A DNA stretch of 64,000 bases, taken from the NCBI RefSeq assembly GCF_001625215.2, contig NC_030383.2, forward strand, positions 47,984,380-48,048,379, written 5' to 3'. Within the stretch, counting starts at the first letter, position 1. Each line of letters begins with the position of its first letter. This DNA is from Daucus carota subsp. sativus (lineage: Eukaryota > Streptophyta > Magnoliopsida > Apiales > Apiaceae). Below are positions 34,596-45,313 of the stretch, piece after piece. Under the pieces are notes generated by a model. It searched no databases and was not told where the DNA came from. It worked only from the letters and a program-made list of their open reading frames with translations. The translations under genes were made by a program, and so were the position numbers.

Positions 34596-36219
34596 GTTTG
34601 TGTTGGGTTTCGGGGCAACAAATGCAGCGGATAATCGACGTAAAATCAAAAAATTTCCGAAACCCTAACCCGAGGATCCATCTATAAAGTATGGCTGATC
34701 ATGGAGATACGAAATAATACCTTGTTGAAGCTTTACGTTAGCGAAAGATGGAGGTCCGGAACAAGCAATCACCACGCAGCCCTCGGTCTAAGGATCGCGT
34801 CTCTAAGCAGTCCACACGAACGTCTGATCGCCAAAAATCACCGGAGCCGGTACTAGCCGAATGCAGCCCCTCTCTCTCTCTCTTTCTAGCCTCTCTCTTG
34901 ATGTAGAGCTGCTAGGGTTTTAATAAAACGAATTTTATAACACTTAACCCTAAAACAATACATCATTATGAATTTATAGGGAAGAGAGATAGATGGGCCA
35001 AACCCAAATCGGATTTGGGCTTCTCCAAACCTAATCCGATTTTGGTTTTAATATTAAATTCGAAATTCTAATTACTTAATTAAGACCGGCTCAATTAAAC
35101 AATTTATTTCGAACTTAATCATTTGATTTAAATTCAGAATTTAAATTAAAACTCCTTTAAACGTTCTAAGTGTGTGACCCTTTATGTTATTATTACGTTG
35201 GCAATAATTTTAATATCCAATAATAAAATTATAAACAATGAGCGGCATCCAGTAATACATCATTGCTACCCAAGTAATAATAATAATTGGTGATTCAATT
35301 AAACCTTTTGTGAATAATGTACAATGTAATATAATCCCTTTAACCTTATATTATAGATCAGACTCAAGGCATGTATTATGTCATCCTCTTCATCGTTTAA
35401 TCCGAATTTCCTTGATCAATGAGTAGACTATTAAACAAATCAATATTTGAGCACGACCATGCATTTTATAGTCTCACTCAATCAAGAGGCCAATAATATC
35501 ACTCCTAAAATAGGAGGGTTAAATCCTTTCTAGATCATTCATATTTCTCATACGATTCATAATATACCCAATATACATTTCATCATCACCTGGTCAAAGG
35601 CAACTTTTAGTGCAATCAAAGTATATTAATTCTCATATAGAAATATAATGATATCAAGTCAGAGGATCATTACATCATTATCACAGTGAGAATTTCTAAT
35701 GACACTTATTAACATGTAAAATATCACGGTGGGTCATTCCAGTGCCATGTGTCGATACATGCACTTATGTTCTTGACTTTAGCATCACTATACCTATGAT
35801 CAATGAGATGTGATCATCAGTCAACAAACATACTAGTCTTAATGCATCATTATTATTATTATTTTTTTTGCTAATTGATTACACACGCACACGTGGGGAG
35901 TCGAATTCCCGACCTCCCGCAAGGGGGTACAAGAGCTCTACCGCCACACCAACACTTTGTTGGCTTAATGCATCATTATTGTCCCTTAACAATAATACTC
36001 GACTAGGGACATTTAGGAATATTGATATTATTCTCATAATCTCATTTCTAAGTCACGTAATTAGAGATATAGAATTACATATAATATTCCAAGGACATTT
36101 ATTACGCAGTAAATAAAGACATAATAAATATTTATTCAATAATCAATAAAACATAATCCATAAATGTCTACGATAAAACACAATAGTATTGTCTCTAGGA
36201 CACCAATACTAACAGTTTG
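34596..36219. mobile_element. Solo LTR of an LTR retrotransposon
   Basis: The LTR is 34601-36214 (1,614 bp including a SINE insertion). It begins TGTTGGGTTTCGGGG, ends CACCAATACTAACA, and is flanked by the perfect 5-bp duplication GTTTG (34596-34600 and 36215-36219). There is no internal domain and no second LTR, so it is a solo LTR left by recombination between two LTRs. As an LTR it looks whole apart from the inserted SINE. Copia or Gypsy cannot be decided from the LTR alone. The exact target duplication suggests moderate age. Confidence 0.85.
35839..35980 (-). mobile_element. tRNA-derived SINE inside the solo LTR
   Basis: A perfect 16-bp duplication TTAATGCATCATTATT (35839-35854 and 35965-35980) flanks a 110-bp body. 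On the minus strand the body starts GCCAACAAAGTGTTGGTG, has an A-box-like GTGGCGGTAGAGCTC, a B-box-like GGGAATTCGACTCCCC, and ends in an A-rich tail (AAAAAAAATAATAAT). This is a complete small SINE. It is younger than the LTR that it interrupts. Confidence 0.85.
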
Positions 36220-36930
36220 AACTATATTTCTCTTCACAAGTAGTTTAAACTAAAATACAAGAATTAAATGTCATAATTGGATTTATTTTTTTCTCCATAA
36301 TATATATATTTTTTCTACATTTATCATTCTTCTATTTCTCTTTGTTTGCTTTGATTTTTAAGATCATGAAAAGAGATTTTTTGATTTTCTTATTCAGACT
36401 TTAAAATTTTATTATCTAAACGTTCAGAGATATCTTTGTGTATCTTTCGATTAGATGATAAACTTTATTGGATAAAAGAAATCCTGATACAGCTTTTGTA
36501 TCTATGATACAACTTTTAGTACTCAAGAGGTCCTCCTTTCCTTTATTTATAGAGATCTTTGGTTTAACTTAAAAGAAAAGTGAAAAATATTGTTTAAAGT
36601 AAATAAGTGGATTATAAGTGATAAGTGAACTTGACTTGTTAGTTATTAAAAGTGTTTGGATAACTTTTACTTATAAGTTAATTGAGTATTTGGTAATTTA
36701 AAATTTAAAAAGATTAAAATTATTAAAATAAAAGAAATTTATTAATAAATAAAGTTGATTAAAAATTTAAAAACCTCATAATAAAATGTAAATCACTAAA
36801 AAAGCCCAAAAAAATTAGCATTGAAGGCTTCTAGCTTCTGACTTTAAAAATAAAAATAAAAAATAAGAACTTTTGTTTATTTTGTCAAACACTACGCAAA
36901 AAATAAAAATAATTTAAAATATTAAAAGAA

Positions 36931-37007
36931 GCCTGATGATACTTTTTTTTTTCTTTTTCTTACATAGGATGCATAATCACAAATGAACCTCGGGCCTGAT
37001 GATACTT
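36931..37007 (-). mobile_element. Tiny 5'-truncated retroposon, 49 nt
   Basis: A perfect 14-bp duplication GCCTGATGATACTT (36931-36944 and 36994-37007) brackets only 49 nt. On the minus strand these read as a short unique piece followed by an A-rich tail. That is the footprint of a retroposed fragment that lost nearly all of its 5' part. The parent element cannot be named. Confidence 0.65.
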
Positions 37008-38309
37008 ATTTTAAACTAACCCAAAAGAATTTCATTTAGGCGGAGGCAATGCTAACACCTCTCATGTACCTTTGGAGATATGGACCTGGGCTAATGTATC
37101 TGGTGGGCTTCATACATCTTGGGCTTCTGATTATGGGACCAGAAATACAAATTGAGCTCAAATTTTACTGGTCCGGAGTCCAGCAGAACTCAAATCTAAC
37201 AATTCGCCTACACTGGATTTCCACCCACATACTAGCGTGCAAATTGACAGGACAAGAATTAAGAATATACTGTACAAATTATGGCTGCGCAACCTCCTCC
37301 TTTTTTCTTTTGTTTCACCTTTATATTGCTCTTTGAAAAATACAAGATGATAAGATGTCAAGTAAGTAGAGAATTCTGAAAATCTGAGTTTTGAAGGAAT
37401 GAAAGTAAGATTCAGAACAAAATGGTAACAGAACAGGAGGGATTCAAGAAACAGCAGGGGAAATATGGTATTGAAAAATATAAAGTTGTCTTCCCAGATA
37501 TATTTGCCACCCCTCTACCTTCCACTCAAAAAAAAAAAAAAATTCATAAATCAGACCACAACGAGATTAAACTAACTCAGATCCAATCCTCAGTTTTCTA
37601 CTTCCCAGTAAAAACAATTTGAAAAAGTCGAGTTTAGCTTTAGCCTATATATTTTAAAGCACGGTTGTTTCGCAATCTTGGTTCCGCCGCTCCCCAGCAT
37701 CTCAGTCTTAAAACAAGTACATGCTGATGATCCAGGGAGCTTTGTTCCAATCCAATCACCTAAAGCAAAACAGTGTTATAAATTTCTTTTGACACATGCA
37801 GAAACAGGATACAGCTTCATACTTTGTTCCGGCAGTGCCTAGTGGCTAATCCCACTAAACCAATACTGTTTAGCTGAGCTTACAGAATATTAGAAAGTGC
37901 CCTTTATATATAAATGAGAGGCCAGCTTGCAAAGCATTGTCATAATGCTTAGTTAGAACCTTTCTTTAAGTGGGGAGATATTGGAGAGTGTCAATCACAA
38001 AGGTGCAAAAAACAATTATAACCCAAGATTATGACTTAAAAGTATAAAGGGAGATATGAATCATATATATCAGTGCATGATCATCTGAAACAGGCTGTTA
38101 CTGTTTTAATTATGAAACCAAAAAAATCAAGTCTACTTATGTGCTGCTGGCCCATCAATGCTAATTTCAACTAATCACTACCATCTCAAATTCTGTTCAA
38201 AAACCAAAACTTAAAACGATGATGTAGAACAATCATTTTTTAAGTTTTTAGAACCAAGAATGTGAAAATCCACAAACTCAAGTCATTATAGTATGAATGT
38301 AGCTTGAGT

Positions 38310-41203
38310 TTAGTTAACCTGCTCCCCGACTAAGTCCAATCCAACGACAAGAAAAGCCAAACCTTGGAAAAGGAGATAGTAGAAATGAATTCCATGAGCA
38401 GATAACAGGCTTCTCGCAGCAGCAGTGAGTAGTAAAAAGGCAAGGGCAAGTTCCTTTCTGTACAACTTGTTCTTCTTTTTTGATACTGGGGCCTCCTCTT
38501 GTTCCTTTAGTTTACCCAACATTTCAAGACCAGATTCAGATAATCCCCTCTGAATTTTTTCATTGTTTAAAGTCTTTGTTTCGCGCTCAGCGAGAGAAAG
38601 TAAGTCTGATTCGGATGATCTTCCTGTTTTCTTCGTGACTATCCATTCATAAGAGCTTCCAAGCTGAAATAGCCCCGATATCATAGCATTGAACTTTGTC
38701 ACGGACATTGTATTCTCAAAAAGTAGGTAAGGGATCAAGAATGGGAAAGACTTTGGTGCAGGTAGAATGTTTAAAATGGACATGGAGATAGGAATGTAAC
38801 AAATGACCCAAATAGGTAACTCTGCCTCGGGTACGAACATGGTTAATGGTAGGATGATACAAAATAGAGTGAATGAGTAAAAAGGAAGTATCAGCTTCCT
38901 TAGGAGAAAAAATAGAAAAATCAAGTTAGCCTTCTTCCACTTTGATATCTGCAATGACAAATTCAGATTTTATAAGCTTGTAAGACTTGCAGCTACCAAG
39001 AGTAGAAAGGAATTACACAGCATATGATAGACAAACCTTGGAACTTAGGATTGCAGGAAAACATAGCCGAAAGAGTTGCATTGGACCAGAGTGCCAGCGG
39101 TACTGTTGCTTCTTATATGCTTCATAAGACTCTGGTAGTTCACATGGTACTTCGACATCGTTAAGATAGATAAATTTCCACCCATTTAAATGTGCTCGAA
39201 CTGCAATATCCATATCCTCTACGGTTGTCCTCTCAAGCCAGCCTCCTGACTGTTCCAAGGCCCTAATCCTCCACACACCAGCAGTGCCATTGAATCCAAA
39301 GAAATTTAGGAAAAAACCATTCACTTGTTGTTCAACCTCAAAATGAAAGCATAAATTAATGTTTTGCAGCCTGGTGAGCAAATTCTCTTCTTTGTTCACA
39401 AACGACCAGCGAGCCTGAACAAGGGCTAAGTCTGAGTTTCCCTGAAAAGCAAATGACAACCACCTTAAATTTAAACTTTGGAATCTTTGCCAATTATTAA
39501 TCAAGTGCAGAGAAAGGATAATTCTTACATTGAAGTGAGGTACAGTAAGCTTTAGATAATCAGGGTAGGGCTGGAAATCTGCATCAAATATAGCCACAAA
39601 TTCGTAGTCTTTGACATAGTCACAAGACATGGCAGCCTTCAAATTGCCAGCCTTATAACCAGTTCTGACGAACCGGTGTCTGTATACTATATTGACCCCT
39701 TTTTCTCTCCATGAAGAAACCTCGTCTTGTATTAATAGTTGTACAAGCTCATCGTCAGAATCATCAAGAACCTGAATCAATAATCGTTCTTTTGGCCAAT
39801 CCAGCTGACAGGCAGCAGATATGGATGTTGCGAAAACCTGAATTTATAACATTATGTTAATTTCAGAAAAGAAACCTTAACAACCACATTACCTAACAAA
39901 TTATTTTTAAACTGAACAAAAGGAGCAGCTCATTCGTGAATCTCTACTCATGAGTTAAATGTGAAGTCCCGGTGAGATACTTTTTTCAAAAAAAAAAAAC
40001 CAAAAACAAACTCATAAGTTATTTTACAAGACTCGAAAAAACAAATTCTCCATCTGAAAGGGGATTTTAGTTCTCAAACCAATTGGCCAAATGTCAAAAA
40101 ACATCTGTCAGAGCAGTTATACTCCCTCCAAAGTTTATGCATCAGAATTACAACTAGTTAATTTGAAAGTACTGAATAGCAGTGTAGTTCCAGTAGGGTT
40201 GTAATATATGAGCAACTTGCCAAAAGCAAAAGGACAATTTTCCCATCATTATTCTTTCCTATTCAAAAGCATATTCTTGTTTTCAGTAAATATTAGTACT
40301 ACTAGAACAGCTCAGCAGACAAAATAAATTACTTGAGAAACTAATACAGCAAATAACTACTCTATATAATGAATACATATGGCATATAGGCATGCTTAGC
40401 CTATAAACTTTAAAAACCCGTAAAAATCACGCAGTAACAAATCATATGTCTCAATAATACAAACCGTCTTTCGACAAATCACCAAATTTAGTATTACAAA
40501 TGCTAGTTATTGCTGGTAAATGAGTTGAATTTATATGAACATGTGTGTGTGTGTGTGTAATGTAGAGAGGAGAGACAGAGAAGTGCACCTCTTTCTCATT
40601 GCACATGGGAATCTGAACAAGAACCATTGGAAAACTTAAAGAATCCTCAACATCATAAGCCTCCCCCTTAATCTCTGGCTTCAGCTTGTTCCACTTGATC
40701 CAAAAACACCAAATCCCAAGAGCAAACCTATCCACTGATTGAATCAAGAACAGCACAATGCAGAATTTAGAGAGGCTCATAATTGCAGGTGCTACATAAT
40801 CAACTCTAAAAGCAAGCCAGGCCTTATAACACCACTGCACAAACCCCTCTACTTCCCAATGATGAGTCATCTTCAAATCCCATTCCTCAAAATAAGCCAC
40901 CATTTCTATAACCAAAGCCACCACTGAAATTGCAAGAAAAACCCTTATAAAGCTATACAATCTCCCCCTGTATTTAGGCTCTTCTTCCCCAACATCAGAT
41001 AAAGTCACCCTCTTTTTAACTGAATCAAACATTGCAGGAGCAGCCATTGACAGCCATGAAAACAATCTTTGAGCTTTGAGAAGAAGAACCCATGATAACT
41101 GCTTAGTACTTGCAGCTTTTTGCTTATCTTTTGTATCATTGATCTCCACTAAAGAAAAGTTACTGGGCTTGTCTATCTTCACCACAACAGAACTGGGTGC
41201 CAT
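38310..41203 (-). CDS. CSLC: Cellulose synthase-like C (xyloglucan backbone glucan synthase)
   Basis: Family 2 glycosyltransferase of the Golgi that makes the beta-1,4-glucan backbone of xyloglucan; works with xylosyltransferases. Four exons by eye: 41203-40589, 39837-39529, 39441-39037, 38948-38310; all phase 0, 655 residues, slightly short of the usual ~670-700. The N-terminus [20 protein letters not shown] is the CSLC signature and fixes the start. Two membrane segments lie at about residues 95-115 and 160-180. Catalytic motifs: DDSDDE (230-235), DAD (290-292), VEDMD (382-386) and QQYRW (420-424). Further C-terminal membrane segments follow, with a charged loop ([10 protein letters not shown]) between them. 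All catalytic residues are present. A CTTATATATATG stretch (minus strand, about 41284-41295) may be the TATA box. The exact CSLC subtype is not decided. Confidence 0.96.
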
Positions 41204-42153
41204 TTTTCTTGATGTCTGATTCTCTAAAACCAAAGAATGCAACATAAAAATCACAACATCATATATCAAACAGATTCATATAATCATATATATAAGCAAA
41301 GTAGCTCTTTTTACTAAAAAAATAAATCTTGACAGAAAAAAGTTGCAAACTTTTGATTAAATTTTAAAGAATCTTAGAAACATAGTGAATGGGTACAAGG
41401 TAGTTTGGTAGCAGAAGAAATGAATCAAAATTAAATATATGAAGAAATGAGACACACACACACTAATGTGTAAATGTAATGAACATATTTTTTATTTTTA
41501 CCAGAATGAGTTTGTGATGAAAATGGAAGCTTCAGGCCAGGCTATAGTTTAAAAGACTGACTTGATCTTGAAGAGTAGTACTATAACAAAGAGTATTCGA
41601 TAGTCAACTGAAGGATTTTTTATTGTATTAATCAGATGGCTGGGAGATGTACAAAAAGAATAAAAGAATACGTACTCCGGCGGTATCAGAATCTTATATT
41701 TCTTTTGAATTAATTGTGAGATTTTTATAATCCATCTCTAAGTAGCCTCTCTTGAGTATTTACTTTTCAAAGATATTATAACATTTATGAATATTTGTTT
41801 CCTTGTTTTGTATAGAACTTTATATTATCTGAGATTCAGATTAAATGACGATAATATTTTATGTTGCGGTGAATTTTTGTGGTAAAATGTTTATGATTGT
41901 GCTATACTTAAAATCATATCGTACATCCCGTAATTTAAATATCCTAAATCATTATATTTGACATATGTCGCATAAAGTACATCGTAAATCGATATATTTA
42001 ACATATATTGTGTCTACTATATTTTGTCAATAATCCAAAACCAAATTTCATCATTGAATATAAATTTTTCATATAAGATGTCGTGGATTTAATAATTATA
42101 AATAATAAATACTATATTTCCCGTTCCCCATTACTGAATCTGATATAACAGTG

Positions 42154-43278
42154 TTAGGGGGAGGGCTGGCAATTTCAGGTTCAGGTTGGGTTGATAGGGC
42201 TGTAAATGAGTGGATACGCTCGATAACCGCTCGGTGTTCGGTTCGAAAAAAACTCGGTTCGATCTCGGTTCGATTCATAAATAGTCGATCTTGAGCATAA
42301 TTTTAAGGTTCGTTTTATAAACAATCTGAACTTGAGCACAGTAGAGTTCGACTCGATAGTTCGCGAATAAGTTCGAATTATGAGTTCGTGAATATAGTTC
42401 GTGAACCTGGCTCGTGGACGTGGGAGTTTTATTAATGGATGATTTATTATGAATTTATGATTCTTTAGAGCATTAATAAAAGTATTTTTAGAATTTTAAT
42501 TTATTTTTTAAATTAAATTAAATAACAGATAAGCTCGTAAATAAATTTATGAGCATAAGCTAGCTCGTTAGCAAAGTTTAAAAAACAAGCTCGTGAACAA
42601 AATTAATAAGCGGTTGGTGAGCAAAAATTTGTGAGACATGTTCGTGAGCGTAAGTTAATGAGCGGTTCATGAGCAAAAGCTCGTGAGACATGTTCGTGAC
42701 CGGTTCGCAAGCCGTTCGTGAGCAAAGTTGTCCCTTAATGAGTCGATACCCAAACAGTATTTTTGGCTCGATCCAAGCTCGAGCTCGAGTTCGAGTTCGC
42801 TAATTTTTTAACAAACGATACACGAGCACTCTAGAGTTCGGCTCGGCTCGACTCATTTACACCCCTAGGTTGACAGTCGCAGGTCAAAAATTTTACCCAA
42901 CCCGAACCCGACATGAAATTTTAATGGGTTAGAATACCCGATCCGAACCCGACCCGAAAGATAATATTTATTAATAAATATGTTTTTAAAATAATAAGTA
43001 AATATTATTTTAATACAAATAAATTAATTTATATTTAATTAAATAATTTTTTATTAAATTTAAGTAATAAATATTAAAAAATAATATAAATATATTTATT
43101 TTATATAAATATATATAATATTTATATTATATATTAATTTTCGGGTAACCCGAATTCAACCCGAAAATGACCCTTTTTTTTCGGGTTGATTTTTGATCAA
43201 CAAGGATTCGTATTTTACGGGTCAAATTCGTGTCGGATTGTTGGGTCGGGTCAAATATTGCAGCCCCTGATTAGAGGT
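42154..43278. mobile_element. hAT-like element (outer), interrupted by another hAT
   Basis: Left end AGGGCTGGCAATTTCAGG (from 42162) and right end, read inward, CAGGGGCTGCAATATTTGAC (to about 43270). Subterminal parts are full of CCCGAACCCGACCCG-type words; the centre is AT-rich. An imperfect 8-bp duplication is suggested: TTAGGGGG (42154-42161) and TTAGAGGT (43271-43278). A second element sits at 42195-42867. No transposase frame, so non-autonomous. Confidence 0.6.
42189..42873. mobile_element. hAT-like element (inner), 673 bp
   Basis: The body 42195-42867 begins TAGGGCTGTAAATGAGT and ends, read inward, TAGGGGTGTAAATGAGTC. Both subterminal parts carry GCTCG and GTTCG words in opposite orientation. 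The direct repeat GGTTGA flanks it (42189-42194 and 42868-42873), shorter than the usual 8 bp. It interrupts the outer hAT-like element, so it is the younger of the two. No coding capacity. Confidence 0.7.
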
Positions 43279-43377
43279 CACCTTCTAATAATCGATTTTA
43301 TATTCAATAAAACATATGTTTATTGTTTTCCTATTATATTATCAGACACTCGAATTTCTTTTTTCGAGTGCATTTAT

Positions 43378-43893
43378 TAGGGCTGAAAACGAATCCGAGT
43401 AATTCGGTTTCAAACTCGGATTCGACTCGTTAAAAACGAATATAATTCGTGTTCGTATAAAAAATGAGCGAATTCGAATCCGGTTTCACAATTCGAACGA
43501 ATATCGAGTCGAATCCTACCATTCTGGTACTCAGACATATTTATTTAGAGTAGTTCGACTAAATTAAGAGTACTCAGATATACGTATAATATACAACATA
43601 TAAATAAAATTTATATTAGTATAATACTCTACAATTGATTTGATTTTAGTTACAGTATGTATGTGTGTGTGTGTGTGTGTGTGTGTATTTGGATATTTGA
43701 AAAAAAAATTGGATTCGGATCGGATTTGGATTCGGATTTCGGGTTGGGTTTCGCTACGGAATACCTAATATCCAAATCCAAATCCAAACTCGTTTGGGTC
43801 TAAAAATCAAATCCAAAATATAAGATTCGGTAAGTTCCATTTGGGTCGAAACGGTCGAGTATCTATTTAGATCGGATTTTTTTCTCATCCCTA
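43378..43893. mobile_element. hAT-like element, 516 bp
   Basis: Left end TAGGGCTGAAAACGAATCC; right end, read inward, TAGGGATGAGAAAAAAATCC. Subterminal GAATTCG and GGATTCGGAT words occur in opposite orientation, and a (GT)n run is at about 43661-43686. No good target duplication remains. Non-coding. Confidence 0.6.
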
Positions 43894-44203
43894 ACAATGA
43901 TGCAGCAACTGAATTATTAAAATTTTCTAATTCAGATAATAATGATCGGTTCAAAAATTATAAAATCATCATTCATATCTATCTTCTTTTATTTGCATTA
44001 TTTCATTTTGTATTATCTCCTAATTAATCAAATCTCATTAATCATGAATTCATGAATCGAACGTCTGTCGGATTCGTTAATCCGAACTCATTAATCATGA
44101 ATTGAACATCAGTCCGATTCGTTAAATTGAGAACTTTAATTTGCACAAAACAGGTTCAAATTACAACATGTCATCCAGTTGTTCGAGGAGGTTGATGCTA
44201 CTG

Positions 44204-44474
44204 CCTACTGCTCCCTCTGTCCCATTTAATTTTATATGTTTCTTTTTCACTGCTCGACACGCACTTCAATACTCTTGTAAAATATAATTCTAAAACTTAT
44301 TTTTGGAATTTTCTTTTTCTGAATAAAAATATAACATTCAAACTTTATTCAGAAAAGAAAAATTTTAAACATAAGTTATAGAACTATATTTTACAGGAGC
44401 ATTAAAGTCCGTGCCGCGTCCCCGTTCCCATCCCTCAGTGTATACAACTCGGGGGGACGGAGGGAGCAGTAATA
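44204..44474. mobile_element. Stowaway-like MITE variant
   Basis: Ends TACTGCTCCCTCTGTCCC and, read from the right, TTACTGCTCCCTCCGTCCC pair almost perfectly. The interior folds on itself: the TGTAAAATATAATTCTAAAA stretch is mirrored later. TA at both borders fits the Stowaway target duplication, but the ends carry an extra CTG compared with the other copies here. Confidence 0.7.
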
Positions 44475-44513
44475 ACCACTTGGGAGGTTGCATTACGATG
44501 CACATTTTTATGG

Positions 44514-44754
44514 CAAAATGATAGGGATGACAGTTTTACCCGACCCGATGGATACCCGACCCGTTCCGACCCGATTGGGTCTACCCGAACCCGATTTTTT
44601 TGGATTTGGATCCGGATCTGGATCTTACTTTTAGACCCGAAAGAGTTTGGATCTGGATCTGGATCTCAAGTATTCCGAACCGAGACCCGACTCGAAACCC
44701 GAAACCCGATTCAAACCCGATCCGAACCCGAAACCCGATAAAAACCCGATACAC

Positions 44755-44801
<47 letters not shown>

Positions 44802-45313
44802 GTATTTAATGTAAAGTATATATATTGAAATATAATGAATTATTAGGTATGAATATTATCATTTTACTTAATTTTATATGCCCTATACAGAATTTATATT
44901 CATTTCATCAATTTTTCTCAATTATTGTGCATTAAAAAATCTAAATATAATTAAAATATAAAATATAAATGATAAGTTGAATGATTATATACAATTAAGT
45001 TAACATGTTTCATGTGTTTATTGTACGAAACGAAACTTGTAAAACCCTTTTTCATATTTCTAAATTATAAAAAAATAAAATTAATCATCACATTTTTTTA
45101 CAGATATATAATTTTTAAATTTTATTTAATTTTTTTAAGTATCCGAATTAGACCCGAACCCGAACCGAAACCCGAAAAAACCCGACGGATCGGATCTGGA
45201 TCTTCATTTTCCAGACCCGGACCCGGACCCAAACCGACCCGAAATATAATGGATCGCGTCTGGATCTCAAGAAACCCGACCCGACCCGACCCGTTGCCAT
45301 CCCTACAAAATGA
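44514..45313. mobile_element. hAT element, non-autonomous, with perfect 8-bp target duplication
   Basis: The perfect 8-bp duplication CAAAATGA (44514-44521 and 45306-45313) flanks a 784-bp body. Ends are TAGGGATGACAGTTTTACC and, read inward, TAGGGATGGCAACGGGTC. Both subterminal regions consist of dense CCCGACCCG / CCCGAACCC words; the middle is AT-rich with an (AT)n run at about 44758-44798. The long reading frames across it come from the repeated words and are not genes. The exact duplication suggests recent mobility. Confidence 0.88.
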
